A stretch of DNA of 64,000 nt from Adiantum capillus-veneris (Eukaryota; Streptophyta; Polypodiopsida; Polypodiales; Pteridaceae): positions 110,183,969 to 110,247,968 of the forward strand of contig CM043951.1 of assembly GCA_014529385.2 (NCBI GenBank), given 5' to 3'. The notes under the pieces are model-generated. The model saw only the letters and a list, made by a program, of their open reading frames with translations, did not search any database and was not told the DNA's origin. The number at the start of each line of letters is the position of its first letter. Position 1 is the stretch's first letter. This document shows, piece after piece, positions 32,895-44,058 of the stretch. Both the position numbers and the translations under genes were made by a program.

Positions 32895-32911
32895 TTGGTA
32901 TCAAAGCTTGG
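32895..32911 (+). other. primer-binding site of the copia element
   Basis: TTGGTATCAAAGCTTGG, a variant of the initiator-tRNA-Met complement TGGTATCAGAGC, two bases after the 5' LTR. Confidence 0.8.
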
Positions 32912-33949
32912 TTCAGTGCGGTTTTGCGTAATCGCTCGCGCACGCACTTTTCAGGCAGATTCTGGATCCGGAGCTTGGAAATTCACACTCGACGTTCTGA
33001 GAGCATTTCCATCAGGTATCCTAGGGTTTTACCCCCCTTTCGAAGCCGTTTATGCCCTCAGAATTTCATTCTGAGCACTACATCAGAAGATAGGTTTCAG
33101 CCGCAAAGAAACCTGTCTTGTGTAGATTGGCAAGCAGGAGGTGGTCGGCATCAATATCGGCATCGACATACATCACTCATTCGTCTTCAAAGCATCATCT
33201 ATAGACCACGAACACATATATATCATCAGATATATATATTGCAGTCTGCATTGCTACTTCTTGTGCTTGCCAGGTTCTAGGGAAGGTGTGGCCATACGAC
33301 GGCTTGACACCACTGGCATGTATTGCAGATTGATATACTATGATTGTGGGTCTGCTAGTTGTGAGTCACGCTAGTAGACAGACCGCCGCAGCAGTCATAG
33401 GACAATGATTGGTCTATTGTAGGATGTATGCTAGTTCTGGGCAGTTTGTTGAGCCATCTGTGAGAGTCGTGTGTGAGGTTTTTTGAAGCGAGGCACTGGG
33501 GGCTGGGTTACCCAGTGTGAGGTGGATTAGGTTGCTGGAGTTCCCCTCTACACACATCCTCTTTGGCGACTTTTATCCCATAGGATGTATGACTTTGTGT
33601 AGACACTGGATTGCATCTTATGCGTTAGGCGGTTGAGGCATTGTTCAGGGTTCAGTCTTGAGACAGATACAGGTTCTGTGAGCGCCCAAACAAGAGATAG
33701 TGTATACTTACAGGATAGCATATTACAGAGATTCTTAAATTTGTCAGTGGTCAGCTATTTATGGTTGTTTTTGAGCTATCTTTTGGTTTCCAGAGCTTAG
33801 TTTACATGGGAGACTCTGTCAAAAATTTTCAAAATACTGACAGTTCTTGAGGAGAGGTGTTCAGCTTGTTGTTTACAGCTTGTTTATTGTGTACAGAGGC
33901 CACTTTACACGGGAAACTCTGCCGGATTTTTCCCAGGAGTAAACAGTTT

Positions 33950-34720
33950 GGCAGATATGGCATCTTCTTAAAGTGAGACTCTTTACAACAAAAGAAGCTA
34001 GATGGCACAAACTTTCCATTCTGGAAGAAGCCGATTTGGCAGGTTTTGGTGCAAAAAAAACAAGTGAAGCCACTGAAGCTCAAAGGGGAGAGACCAGAAG
34101 GTATGGCTGAAGATGAGTGGGAAGAGCTTGACGAGTTAGCTTATTCCACAATCATGCTACCACTGCAGAAAATGTTTACTTCAACGTAGCAGAAGAGACT
34201 ACAGCGTATGACGTATGGCAAAATCTATGTGGTATATACGAGAAACAAAGTACTGCTTCTCAGATTTACTGACTCAAGAAATTGGTGGATTTGAAGATGA
34301 AGGAAGGGACAGCCATGTCAAATCATCTCAATGAATTTCACATAATTTTCAGCCAGTTAACAGCACAGGAGATAGTCTTTCCAGATTCAATGAAGGCTAT
34401 GTTTCTCTTAATCACTTTGCCAGACAGTTGGGATACTTTTCGTACAGCGTTAAGTAATTTTGTCGCGCCAGAAGGTCTTACAAGTGCCAATGTAGAAGGT
34501 AGCTTGATCATAGAGGAATTGAACAAGAAGAACATTGACAAAGGCAAAGGCAATAGTGCTTTGGTCGTTCGAGGGATACAACAGCCTAAAGAGAAGAAGG
34601 GTAAGAAGGCACAAAACCGAAGTAAGTCTCATGACTCGAAGTCAAAGGATGACATAAAATGATACCATTGTGGCAAGAAGGGTCACATGAAGAGAGACTA
34701 TACGAAGTGGAAGCAAGAAA
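33950..34720 (+). pseudogene. copia gag, broken
   Basis: The reading opens at KKLDGTNFPFWKKPIWQVLV with GERPEGMAEDEWEELDE. After a frameshift near 34150 it continues as ENVYFNVAEETTAYDVWQ, and from 34282 as VDLKMKEGTAMSNHLNEF and LPDSWDTFRTALSNFV. The CCHC zinc knuckle at 34660-34705 is destroyed: its first Cys codon is a TGA stop (34660-34662) and its last Cys is Tyr. Gag would package element RNA into particles. The leader between primer-binding site and gag is about 1 kb without a recognisable gene. Confidence 0.85.
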
Positions 34721-37700
34721 AAAGCAAAACAAAGAGTTTTGAGCAAGATGAAAAGAAGAGTTTGGTGAAGATTGAAGAGGTGAATGTCACAGGATCTGGT
34801 TCAGACAGTGATTCTGGTATTGCAGCTGGTGACATCTTCCTCACAAGAAATCTTGATTCTGTTTTCTTGACTGCAGAGGATGGACATGCTATGAGTGATT
34901 GGATTATCAACTCAGGGGCATCTTTACATGTTTCTCCGCACAAAGAGTGGTTTACATCATATGTGACTACTAAAGATTATGTTAGACTTGGCAATGAGCA
35001 GGTTTGTGACATACTTGGAGTGGGAGATGTGCAGTTGAAGTTTCAGAATGGCTCATCTTTATGGCTCAAGAATGTCAGTTATGTTCCAACAATCCGAAAG
35101 AGCTTGATCAGTACAAGGAAGTTGGATGATGCGGGTTATGTGACAGTTTTTGGGAACAGCGCTTGGAAGATCTCCAAAGGTTCGATGACTGTAGCACATG
35201 GCATCAAGTCAGAAACTCTATACACTTTACATGTTTCAGAGGTTAAAAGCCATGTAATTAATGTGATTGAGCAGCCAAGTGTGTCACTGTGGCATCATAG
35301 GCTGGGACATATGTCAAAAAGAGGAATGGAAATACTTTCTCATTATGGTTATTTGCCTGGCTTTTCATTTCAAGATTTTGATTTTTGTGAGAATTGTGTT
35401 TATGGTGAGCAAACACAGGAACTCCACAGATCAAAGAGGAATCGTAGGGACGAACGGTTGGCTCTTGTGCACAGTGATCTATGCGGAACAATGCCTAGTT
35501 TGTCATTAGGGGGAGCAGCATACTTTTGTACATTCATAGATGACTATTCTCACAAAGTATGGGTTTACTTCTTTAAGCACAAGGATGAGGTGCTCAAGGT
35601 CTTTAAGACATTCTTGCAGCTTGTGGAGAATCAAAGTGTTCAGAAGCTGAAGTGCTTAAGGACAGACAATGGTGGAGAGTACGTTTCCAAGGCTTTCCAA
35701 GACTTTTGTGAAGCAAAAGGGATAAAGCGGGAACTTACTGCACCATACAATCCTTCACAAAATGGAGTTGCAGAACGTGTGAATAGGACCATACAAGAGA
35801 AGGTCAAAAGCATGTTGTCAAATGTTGAATTGCCTGCTGGATTTTGGGCGGAAGCAGTGGCTACAGCAGTCCATTTGATCAATAGGTCTCCTAGTAGGGT
35901 TCTGGATAAGAGTGAAGTGGCCAAGATGCTACGAAAAAGCAAGGCACCTTCATATAAGCATCTCAGAGTCTTTGGTTGTGAAGCTTATAGCCATATTCCT
36001 AAGGAGTTCAGGAATAAGTTAGAACCAAAGAGCAAGAAGTGTATATTTCTTGGCTACGGAGGATCGGGCGAGATGGGTTACCGGCTTTGGGATCCTGAGT
36101 TCAGAAAAGTTATTCGTAGCAATGATGTGCATTTCAATGAAGCCAAGTTTCACGCTAAGCCAGAGAAGGCAGAGGAGATCATAAGAGTTATCTTCAGGGA
36201 AGATGGACCTAGTGCTAGCACATCAAGACAGCATGGTCAGGCTCAGAAACGGCCTTAGTGGCTAGAGAGGCAGAATCAGTTGTGGTGAGACATTCTGAGC
36301 GTGTCTCCAAACCACCTGATCATATGTGCCATCTCTAGATTATGTCATGCTCACAGATTGCGGAGAACCATCTTGTTACAAGGAAGCATTACAAGTGGTT
36401 GACTCAAAAAAATGACAGATGGCCACGCAGTCAGAAATGACATCTCTGCATAAAAACCAGACATGGAAGCTAGTCTAATTACCACAGGGCAAAAAGGCTC
36501 TACCTTGTAAATGGGTTTACAGGTATAAGATCACCGCTCATGATAGTTTGCCAAAGTACAAAGCAAGGCTTGTTGCCAAGGGCTTTAAGCAAGAACAAGG
36601 CATTGACTTTGATGAAGTCTTCTCTCCAGTGGTCAAGATGACTACATTGAGATTATTTCTTGCATTGGTTGCCATATTGGATTTGGTGTTGCACCAAATG
36701 GATGTCAAGACAGCGTTCTTGCATGGTGATTTAGATGTGGAAATTTACATGCAGCAGCCAGAAGGGTTTGTTGAGAAAGGCAAGGAATATTTGGTATGCC
36801 AGTTGTTAAAGAGTCTTTATGGCTTAAAACAATCACGTGGTACCATAAGTTCCACCAGTTTATGCTTTCTCAAGGCTACAAACGTAGTGAGTACGATCAC
36901 TGTCTATATACAAAGAAGGCTAAGGATGACAGTTGGCTGATCCTTATTTTGTATGTCTATGACATGTTGATTACTGGAAAACACTTGGAAGAAATTTCAG
37001 CTTTGAAGTCAAAGATGGCAAAATCGTTTGACATGAAAGACATGGGTGAGGCAAGTCATATACTTGGTATACGCATTGAGAGAGACAAATCAAAGAAGTT
37101 GATTTGGTTATCTCAAACAGAGTATATTGACAAGGTTTTGCAACATTTCAATATGGAGAAGGGAAAGGCATTGAGTGCTCCATTGCCACCATATGTGAAA
37201 CTTAGCAAACAAGATTGTCCTGTGTCTGAGGAAGAAAAGGCTGAAATGGATAAGATTCCATATGCGTCTGCAGTGGGTAGTTTGATGTATTCAATGATTG
37301 CTACATGTCCGGATATTGCATTTGCAGTGGGAGTGGTTAGCAGATATATGTCAAATCCCAGCAAGAAACATTGGGAGGTAGTGAAAGGTATCATGAGATA
37401 CTTAAAACATACAAAGAGTATGCGCATATGCTATGGTAGTCAGGATTTGAGTGTCAGAGGATACACTGACTCAGATTATGCAAGAGACTTGGATAAGATG
37501 AGATCTACATCAAGCTATGTCTTTACATTGGCTGGAGGTGCCATATCATGGCGATCTCGATTACAAGACTGTATTACATAGTCTACTACAGAAGCTGAGT
37601 ATGTTGCAACAAATGAGGCATGCAAAGAAGCTATTTGGCTTGGTAGATTGGTATCAGACTTGGGAATCAAAGTAGATATGCCAGAGTTATATTGTGATAG

Positions 37701-37911
37701 TCAAAGTGCTATACAATTGGCAAAGAATCCAGTGTTCCATTCAAAGACTAAGCATATTGATGTAAAATATCACTTCATTAGCGAAGTACTTGAAGACAAG
37801 CAGATACAACTACTGAAGATCCACACCAGGGACAATCCTGCTAATCTACTCACAAAGGGACTTCCAGGAGAGGGCTTTGTGCATTGTCGTGAGTTATTGG
37901 GCATTGGATAG
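34720..37911 (+). pseudogene. copia pol (protease, integrase, RT, RNase H), broken
   Basis: The main frame 34687-36258 (523 codons) holds the protease loop WIINSGASLHVS, in which the catalytic Asp is Asn (codon 34909-34911). The integrase follows with an HHCC finger (HHRLGH...CENCVYG) and an intact D,D,E set (HSDLCG, LRTDNGGEY, NGVAERVNRTI). RT runs from about 36420 to 37100: QMDVKTAFLHGDLDVEIYMQ, a frameshift near 36835, then LYVYDMLITG, where the first Asp of the catalytic pair is Tyr (36958-36960). RNase H (GYTDSDYARDLD) meets a TAG at 37579 and resumes with STTEAEY, YCDSQSAIQLA and KTKHIDVKYHF to 37911. Not functional. Confidence 0.95.
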
Positions 37912-37984
37912 ATGGCAACCATGTAAATCTTTGTACATTTATGTTCATAGATTTACAGTTACTTAAAGTGCCACATTGGACTTT

Positions 37985-37995
37985 AAGTGGGAGGT
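37985..37995 (+). other. polypurine tract of the copia element
   Basis: AAGTGGGAGGT lies immediately before the 3' LTR, the usual site of plus-strand priming. Confidence 0.6.
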
Positions 37996-38220
37996 TGTGG
38001 GGATTAAAGCCCAAGTGGCCTCTTATACGGATATGGCCGCCCACCTGCCTAACTCACTTATCACTAACTCTTTGTATATACTTACTTATACTTTTGTGGA
38101 TAATAAGGTTTTGGGAGATAACCCTTCAAAACCAATTCTCTGCGTACTGTGTAAGCTCTCTGTGTATCTGTGTGTGTCTGTGTGTGAGAGAGTCGAGCCA
38201 CACTCCGCTCCGCGACTTCA
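37996..38220 (+). repeat. 3' LTR of the Tork-like copia element
   Basis: TGTGGGGATTAAAGCCC to CGACTTCA, matching 32670-32893, and followed by the target duplication CTTTG. Confidence 0.92.
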
Positions 38221-38548
38221 CTTTGAGCATTCAAGAAATCTATAAGTTAAACACATGCAAGAGGGAAATGCTCACTCTTGCACGGGGGGAGATTGCACCC
38301 AGTGTCTGCTTTGCTCTTCTCATCTCTCGTCTCTTCTCTCTCACTGTTCCGGCGTAGAACTCCACTCTAGGAGGTGCGCTTGTACGTGCTCTCTCAATCT
38401 CTCTCGCTCTCTGTGTCTCTCTGTTCATGTATCTTGCGATCATGCGACCACGTGATTGTGCCAGGTACGCCGATTAGTTTGTTTTATGCTATTTATTGTG
38501 TTATTTTGGGTATTTCACAGGGCAGCCACGTCCTCCCACTTGCAGCAG

Positions 38549-38960
38549 TGGTATCAGAGTCATGGATATGTTCCTGGGCACACAACAATCATAGCTGTGG
38601 AGATGACTGATATCAAAGATGAGTCATGCTTATCATAAACTTAATTATCTTTCTCCTATTTGAACTTATATGTAGGTGATTATTTTTTTTAATTTCAAAG
38701 TTTGCAAACATGCTTGGATTGTTTAATAATTCTTTCACTATCATAGTTTCATTACCACCTAGCAAGTACAATGGATTTTATGACTGGTATGATTAGGAGC
38801 CTAATTATGGTGACTTTTAGTATAATAATCAAGCAAAGAGATTCATGCAATTTATCTCATGCCAAAAAAGAAATATTTAGACTACCATATTTGTCTGTGT
38901 CAATGGGATTTAGAATATAGATAGAAGAATAAGGAGAAGCAAGGAGAATGGTCATATATG
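38549..38960 (+). pseudogene. start of a second copia-type element after LTR copy C
   Basis: The primer-binding site TGGTATCAGAGTCATGG (38549-38565) is followed by a short frame (MTDIKDESC) and, near 38750, by LPPSKYNGFYDWY, resembling the start of copia gag. The rest of this element is not recognisable downstream. Confidence 0.5.
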
Positions 38961-40825
38961 GTGAGGGTAGATTGGTACTTTGCAAGAATCCATGGCATGT
39001 TTTTCTACCTCACAGGAAAGCAAATTTTATCCTTATAAGCCCACATTGTGGGTACACGGAGTGAAGCCTCGCTCAGACACACAAGAGACTCTTGGCCATC
39101 CACGTTGGTAGGCTACCACTCACTTTGCCTCACCGACACATGAGCTGGCACGCCTTAATCAAGTGCATAGGACCCAAAAACCCAATTAGAGAAAGCGCAA
39201 GGGGTGGAGACCCGTTTTGCCCCGTAGCCTGGGGAGCGGTAGGCAGATATGGAGCTAGCTATACGCAAAGCACATAGAGAGGACTATTCTTGCAAAGTAA
39301 ATTGGCGAGCAAAGAAAGCGAGGTGAAGGGTTAGGGCCGGACCACAACTCCAATGATAAAACCAGTCGATATTGTCCAGTACAAACCAGCAAACACCGTC
39401 TTATAAGGCTATGAATAGCTTAATATCATCCCTAGGTAATTGATGGACGTGCAGGGAACTACAGCCAAGTCCCTACGACAAGAAGTACTTGTTCGAGTTC
39501 CAATTACTCTCTCTTTCACTTTCTCTCTCAGCCGTCCACCACCTTCTTTGCGTCTTCACGAAGTGGCTGACGATGACATGCAAACAATCCCTACCCATAA
39601 CCTCCCGTGGGTAAAGTCAAGGTCCGTCAACTGTGTTGATACACGAAGTTATCCACCACAGGACGTCGAATCACCAGCCAGGGGGCGCATATCACTGTCT
39701 ACCACACACTGTCAACCCACCAACCAAGGGATGCGAAGAGCCAGTTCTCCCACCATCTGTGCATGGTTTTTACCTCATATCTCTTTTACTCGCTCTCTTT
39801 TTCCCCACCCCTTGTGCGGCCGTGGTTTGCCAACCACACACACACACAGTGCCTTCCCGCTCGCATGGCGGCACCAACCGCTGCACCAAACTCCGGTTCC
39901 CTCTCCCTACTTTTTTGGCCCTGCATAAACATGCACACTGCAGCCGCTCTTTCTCTCATCCTCTGTAGTGCCGCCACCAATTTGGCTGCACAGTAAACCA
40001 CCGCCTGCGCGATCTCGAGCAGTGCCATCTGCTCACTTGAGCGTCCTCCCTGTCGCCCGCAGGAGTCCCTGCTTTCTGTTGCGCATCGGGGTTCTCGCCT
40101 GCGACCCGCGTCCCCTGTTGTTGCAGCCAGCAAAGTCGGCACTCATCACACTATTATTCTTTTTGAAATATGGAATTCTTTTCTTCTTGACAGGATACTG
40201 GAGAATAACTCTTGGATGGGACTTTTTCTACGAACCTGTTGACCCACAACGCTTTCCTAGCAACACAATCAATTCTGCTATTGTAAGATAGTGGAATTCA
40301 TTAACTAGTCTATCAACTGCACAAAAATTCACTAAGGCTTCTGATGGCATGATGGATTCTTTGAGTCAAGCCCTCCTTTCTTTCCACTGTATTGAGCATC
40401 AATAAAACCCCACTCCCACGATGCAACGGACGGCCGCTTACGCGTTGTGAAGGCACCCACCCTGCACGTTACAAGAAGGGGCCTATCTCTTCTTCTCCCT
40501 CTCTCCCCCAAGTCTCACTAGCAACCAATCTTCGGTGACTCTTGAACACAATTGCTGACGACCATGATGTTTTGATATCTTTAGACGAGCTGAGGCAGTT
40601 CTTTGTCGAGCTTGTCCTCGTGATTCCAAACACTCAAGTGAAGTATGATGATTATTTTTTTGCTACACCCTAAGCACCTTAAGCACTAATACCCTTGTTA
40701 ATGTTGTACCTTCCACCTATCGCGGCCTCCTGCAGTAGTATTCATTGCCAAAGCTCTTCCGTGCCAACCATAGACGACGCTCTTGCAGCAATCGTCATTG
40801 ACGAAGCTCTTCGGTACTATACTCT
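38961..40825. other. no gene recognised; GC-richer than its flanks
   Basis: There are several overlapping medium frames (39440-39928, 39633-39968, 39968-40291), none with a motif I recognise. It includes a short CA run (39835-39847) and pyrimidine-rich stretches. It could be the body of an unrecognised element. Confidence 0.35.
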
Positions 40826-41155
40826 GTGGACCGGGTATCCTCCGACCTTGTGACACGACCCTTCAGTCGGTGGAAACCCATAGATTCTCAACCTTCCGCC
40901 GCCCCCTCCGAACTTTCTTCATCTCACAATGACCCTTTCATCACCGACACTAATCTGTCTCTACAGGAACAACTCACTCTACTCCGACGTGACTATGACC
41001 GCTTGGAACACCGCTTTCGCCGGCTATGTCTTCGATTTTTGGACATGCAAAATTCTGTTTGCACATTCCAAGCCATTTTAACCGACCTCACTGAACACGT
41101 CCTCGACCGCCCATCCACCAACGAAACCACCACACCCCATGTGGACACTCTCTAG
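40826..41155 (+). CDS. hypothetical 109-residue protein
   Basis: The frame encodes a Pro/Ser-rich N-terminus followed by a heptad-like stretch (LQEQLTLLRRDYDRLEHRFR, about residues 47-66) that could form a coiled coil. I do not recognise the family. It lies in a GC-richer island between LTR copy C and AT-rich DNA, with no clear promoter, intron or neighbour. It could be a gag or structural-protein fragment of an unrecognised element, or chance. Confidence 0.25.
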   Translation: MDRVSSDLVTRPFSRWKPIDSQPSAAPSELSSSHNDPFITDTNLSLQEQLTLLRRDYDRLEHRFRRLCLRFLDMQNSVCTFQAILTDLTEHVLDRPSTNETTTPHVDTL

Positions 41156-42913
41156 CTCAAACCTTTTTTTTTTTATTGATGTAATAAGCCTACACTAGCG
41201 GCACTCGCACCTTCATTTTTCATAGCTCTTCACTATAGAAATTTATTAATCTCGCAATGTTGGTCTTATTTTTAGATCATCAAAAATTTTGACTTCAGAT
41301 TTTAATTATTGTCTATTTTCCACACTGCTCCTGGCACAAGCACAACACCTTGTTTAAAACAGTAGGTGCAACCTATGTATGTTCGCATTTAACACACTAT
41401 CATGACCATCGTGCACATACAGACACATACTGTCTAAATAACCTAAACATGTACAGATTGGCATCCCTACTTTCGCAAAATCGTGTTCTTCTTCCCAAAT
41501 TTCTACCACATTTACATCACTCAAATCTTACGTACTACACCTAGTATACTGAACAATGACATATCCCTTTAACTTGGCACATGTATTGTGGCCTCTGCTC
41601 GTATCCCTCTCCCTTGATCCCTCCCCCTCTTTCAATTACATTGGCAATACACCCGATCACCAAATACAATGTGGCTAGATAATACTATCCACAAATCTAA
41701 CTAAAGCATAGTGAGGCCCATTAAGGAATCATACAAATTTGTAGTAGGTAACTACACAAATTTAGGTAGCTAGTATTTCTAACACAATGCTGGAAACACA
41801 AACAATCAAGATTCATAAAGTAAACTTAAGGTCTAAGCTCTGTATAACTCCAATATCCTCAATGGATTCTATCACACTATTTGCAAAAATTTAATTTTAC
41901 TTCTAATCTTTAGATATTTATGGCAAGACTTGCATGATTTTGGGTACGTAGCACAGTATTTAACCTTTGCGATTCCTAGCAATGCTATTCACATTTTATT
42001 TTAAGTTGGTTAATATTAACACACGTTAGTTCATGCTCATACTACTACTGCCAGCTTGCTCGGTGGCCCCTTTTTGCAACTTCATCTAATTGCGACACGG
42101 CTATATTGCATGCTCTTTTTGTGATTCCTTCTATCGACCGCGGCTGTCAATGTCCTTCATTCTTCATTAGGGACTTGAAATTTGTAGGACTTACCAAATT
42201 GTGAAGATTTTATAGGTTTCTCTCCTCTTTGAATGGCTCATTATTTAATGTACAGTAGCACTACTCAACCCCCATACCTTATTCGTTTTACCGTAATTGA
42301 CAGGAAATTAAAATTATTTGTCTTGCTTGACTTTAATCAAATGATGTTTATCATAATCTTCACTTGTTTTTGTTACATTTCTCTAACTCATTAAGGATCA
42401 CAAAAACCGATGCAGACCATAATGCGAGGATGTCAGATAAGTCATGTTTTAACTTTATTTTGCAAATTCATTCTTACGGCTTTCGTACTAATCTTCTCAC
42501 CATATTTTATCGAGTTTCATGATACCCCCTACTCTATTATCGATCCAATATCTATCCTCACCTAAACCTTACTACCTCCTACCTGATTATACTAACTCTG
42601 TCTGTCTACTGATACTATTCCAAGAGACAACACAGCTCTCTCGACACGCATAATCAAGTAGGTACTCTGGATCCTGCTGGTATGTACCTCGAGTACGTCA
42701 CTCCTCTTTTCTTTGCATTTTATTTAAGCTGAATACTCAAACACTGCGAAGATTATGCCCTCTAATTGAATTCAAAGAAACTTTTGTGAGATAATTTTAT
42801 TGAGATGCTTTGTTAGTAAGCTATTCAGCTACTCATGCGAGCTAAGGTGCTCTGGGATAGTGCACAACCATTTGTAAGTGCTTTAATATATTGCGCTGTA
42901 ATGTCGGAAACAT
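41156..42913. other. AT-rich stretch, nothing recognised
   Basis: Only short frames. No LTR, TIR or RNA gene was seen. Confidence 0.5.
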
Positions 42914-43430
42914 AGTAAATATATTTTCTCCTTTATGTCTTGTCTAGTCCATTGGTCACAAGCACACAGATCCGCCGATTTAGGCAGTGTGTAATGCTCC
43001 TCCTTGTGTAGATTCGCCAATTTAGGTTACACCAATTTCAACAGCACATCGATAAATTACAGATTCACAATGGTAAATGCAGATTCGCCGATTTAGGTAG
43101 CATTACTGCAGATCCGCCGATTTAGGCAGCACGTCTTATTGGTGTAGATTCGCCGATTTAGGCAACACCGCTCATAGAACCATGCTGCAGTGGCTGGCCA
43201 CCACTCTCCTTCGCATGCTTCTGTTCCTGGGTTTACAGTTCAAAGAATATTTTAGATTTACATTGTATGTATATTGGCAGATATTTGGATTTGGATTTTG
43301 AATTGGAATTGCTTTGAAATGGGATATCTGATGATTTTCTGTCGCAACACTGTTTGTGGACTTACACTTGAGATTGATGGGCATTGATTTCTTAAATGAT
43401 GAGTGTGACCAATGATATCCTGATTTATCA
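42914..43430 (+). repeat. dispersed repeat with iterated GATTCGCCGATTTAGG motif, copy B
   Basis: It is homologous to 21050-21508 along its whole length. The motif GATTCGCCGATTTAGGCA (variants GATCC, CCAATTT, GGTAGC, GGTTAC) starts at about 42969, 43011, 43082, 43111 and 43147. The copy ends abruptly at GATATCCTGATT, next to the TAGCATTTTAGAACG segment. Confidence 0.78.
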
Positions 43431-43435
43431 GCATT

Positions 43436-43553
43436 TTAGAACGTGCAGGGCGGAACCTCTTTGCCGACCTTCAGCCTAAGCTTTGATTATACCACTTGTA
43501 TGGACACGACGAATATGGAAGTATGAAGCAGAAGAGAGCCATGGAACAAGTGT

Positions 43554-43638
<85 letters not shown>

Positions 43639-43701
43639 CGACAAGTGAAACCAAAAGGACCATATTGTAATGGAATTGATATTTTTATAAATTATTGCAG
43701 C
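43436..43701 (+). repeat. internal-end segment with (GA)n, copy 2
   Basis: It matches 31824-32050, with a (GA)n run at 43557-43633. It then has ACCAAAAGGACCATATTGTA and the AT-rich tail also seen at 32505-32540, leading directly into LTR copy D. Confidence 0.78.
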
Positions 43702-44058
43702 TGACAGGTGGAAAAGGCTTGGGCGAGCTAGGCCTACGCATTCGAAAATATACTTCATGTACATTTTATTATTTAAATGCTCTTTACGAGCTTCGGCCAT
43801 TTATGTCCGGCCGGCCAATTTGTACTCACTTTGAGCATTCAAGAAATCTATGTGCCGGTGTAGCACTCCGCTCTAGGAGGTGCGCCTGCACGTGCTGTCT
43901 CAATCTCTCTCGCTCTTTGTCTCTCTCTGTTCGTGTATCTTGCGATCATGCGACCACGTACGTGATTGTGCCAGGTATGCCAATTAGTCTGTTTTATGCT
44001 GTTTATTGTGTTATTTTTGGGTATTTTGCAGGGCAGCCACGTGCTCCCGCTTGCAGCA
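43702..44058 (+). repeat. copia-type LTR family, copy D (internally deleted)
   Basis: TGACAGGTGGAAAAGGC to CCCGCTTGCAGCA, like copy C. It lacks about 100 bases between AAGAAATCTAT and GTGCCGGTGTAG (43850), which in the other copies contain the GCACGGGGGGAGATTGCACC block. Confidence 0.8.

Larger units (their letters stand above)
32670..38220 (+). mobile_element. Ty1/copia retrotransposon (Tork/Tnt1-like), 5551 bp, with target duplication
   Basis: LTRs of 224-225 bases (32670-32893 and 37996-38220), roughly 90 percent alike by eye, flank a primer-binding site, gag and pol in the copia order PR-INT-RT-RH. The duplicated target CTTTG lies at 32665-32669 and 38221-38225. Protein blocks resemble the Tnt1/Tork lineage (for example VDLKMKEGTAMSNHLNEF in gag). 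Several inactivating changes show it is a dead copy. It is the youngest dated insertion in this cluster, because it splits LTR copy C. Confidence 0.93.
32541..38547 (+). repeat. copia-type LTR family, copy C, split by the Tork-like copia element
   Basis: The left part (32541-32669) and the right part (38221-38547) together make one LTR of about 450 bases ending ...CCCACTTGCA. It is followed by TGGTATCAGAGTCATGG (38549), an initiator-tRNA-Met primer-binding site. The break falls exactly in CTTTG, which is single in copies B and D and duplicated here around the inserted element. Confidence 0.85.

Noticed and set aside
35258..35942. Minus-strand frames opposite copia integrase
   Set aside because: Shadows of the copia pol frame.
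39440..40291. Overlapping medium frames as a multi-exon gene
   Set aside because: No recognised domain, consistent splice pattern or start context; left as unassigned.
42960..43170. CRISPR-like array (short motif with spacers)
   Set aside because: The motif is degenerate, the spacing is irregular, the sequence is a plant-type dispersed repeat present twice, and there are no cas genes.
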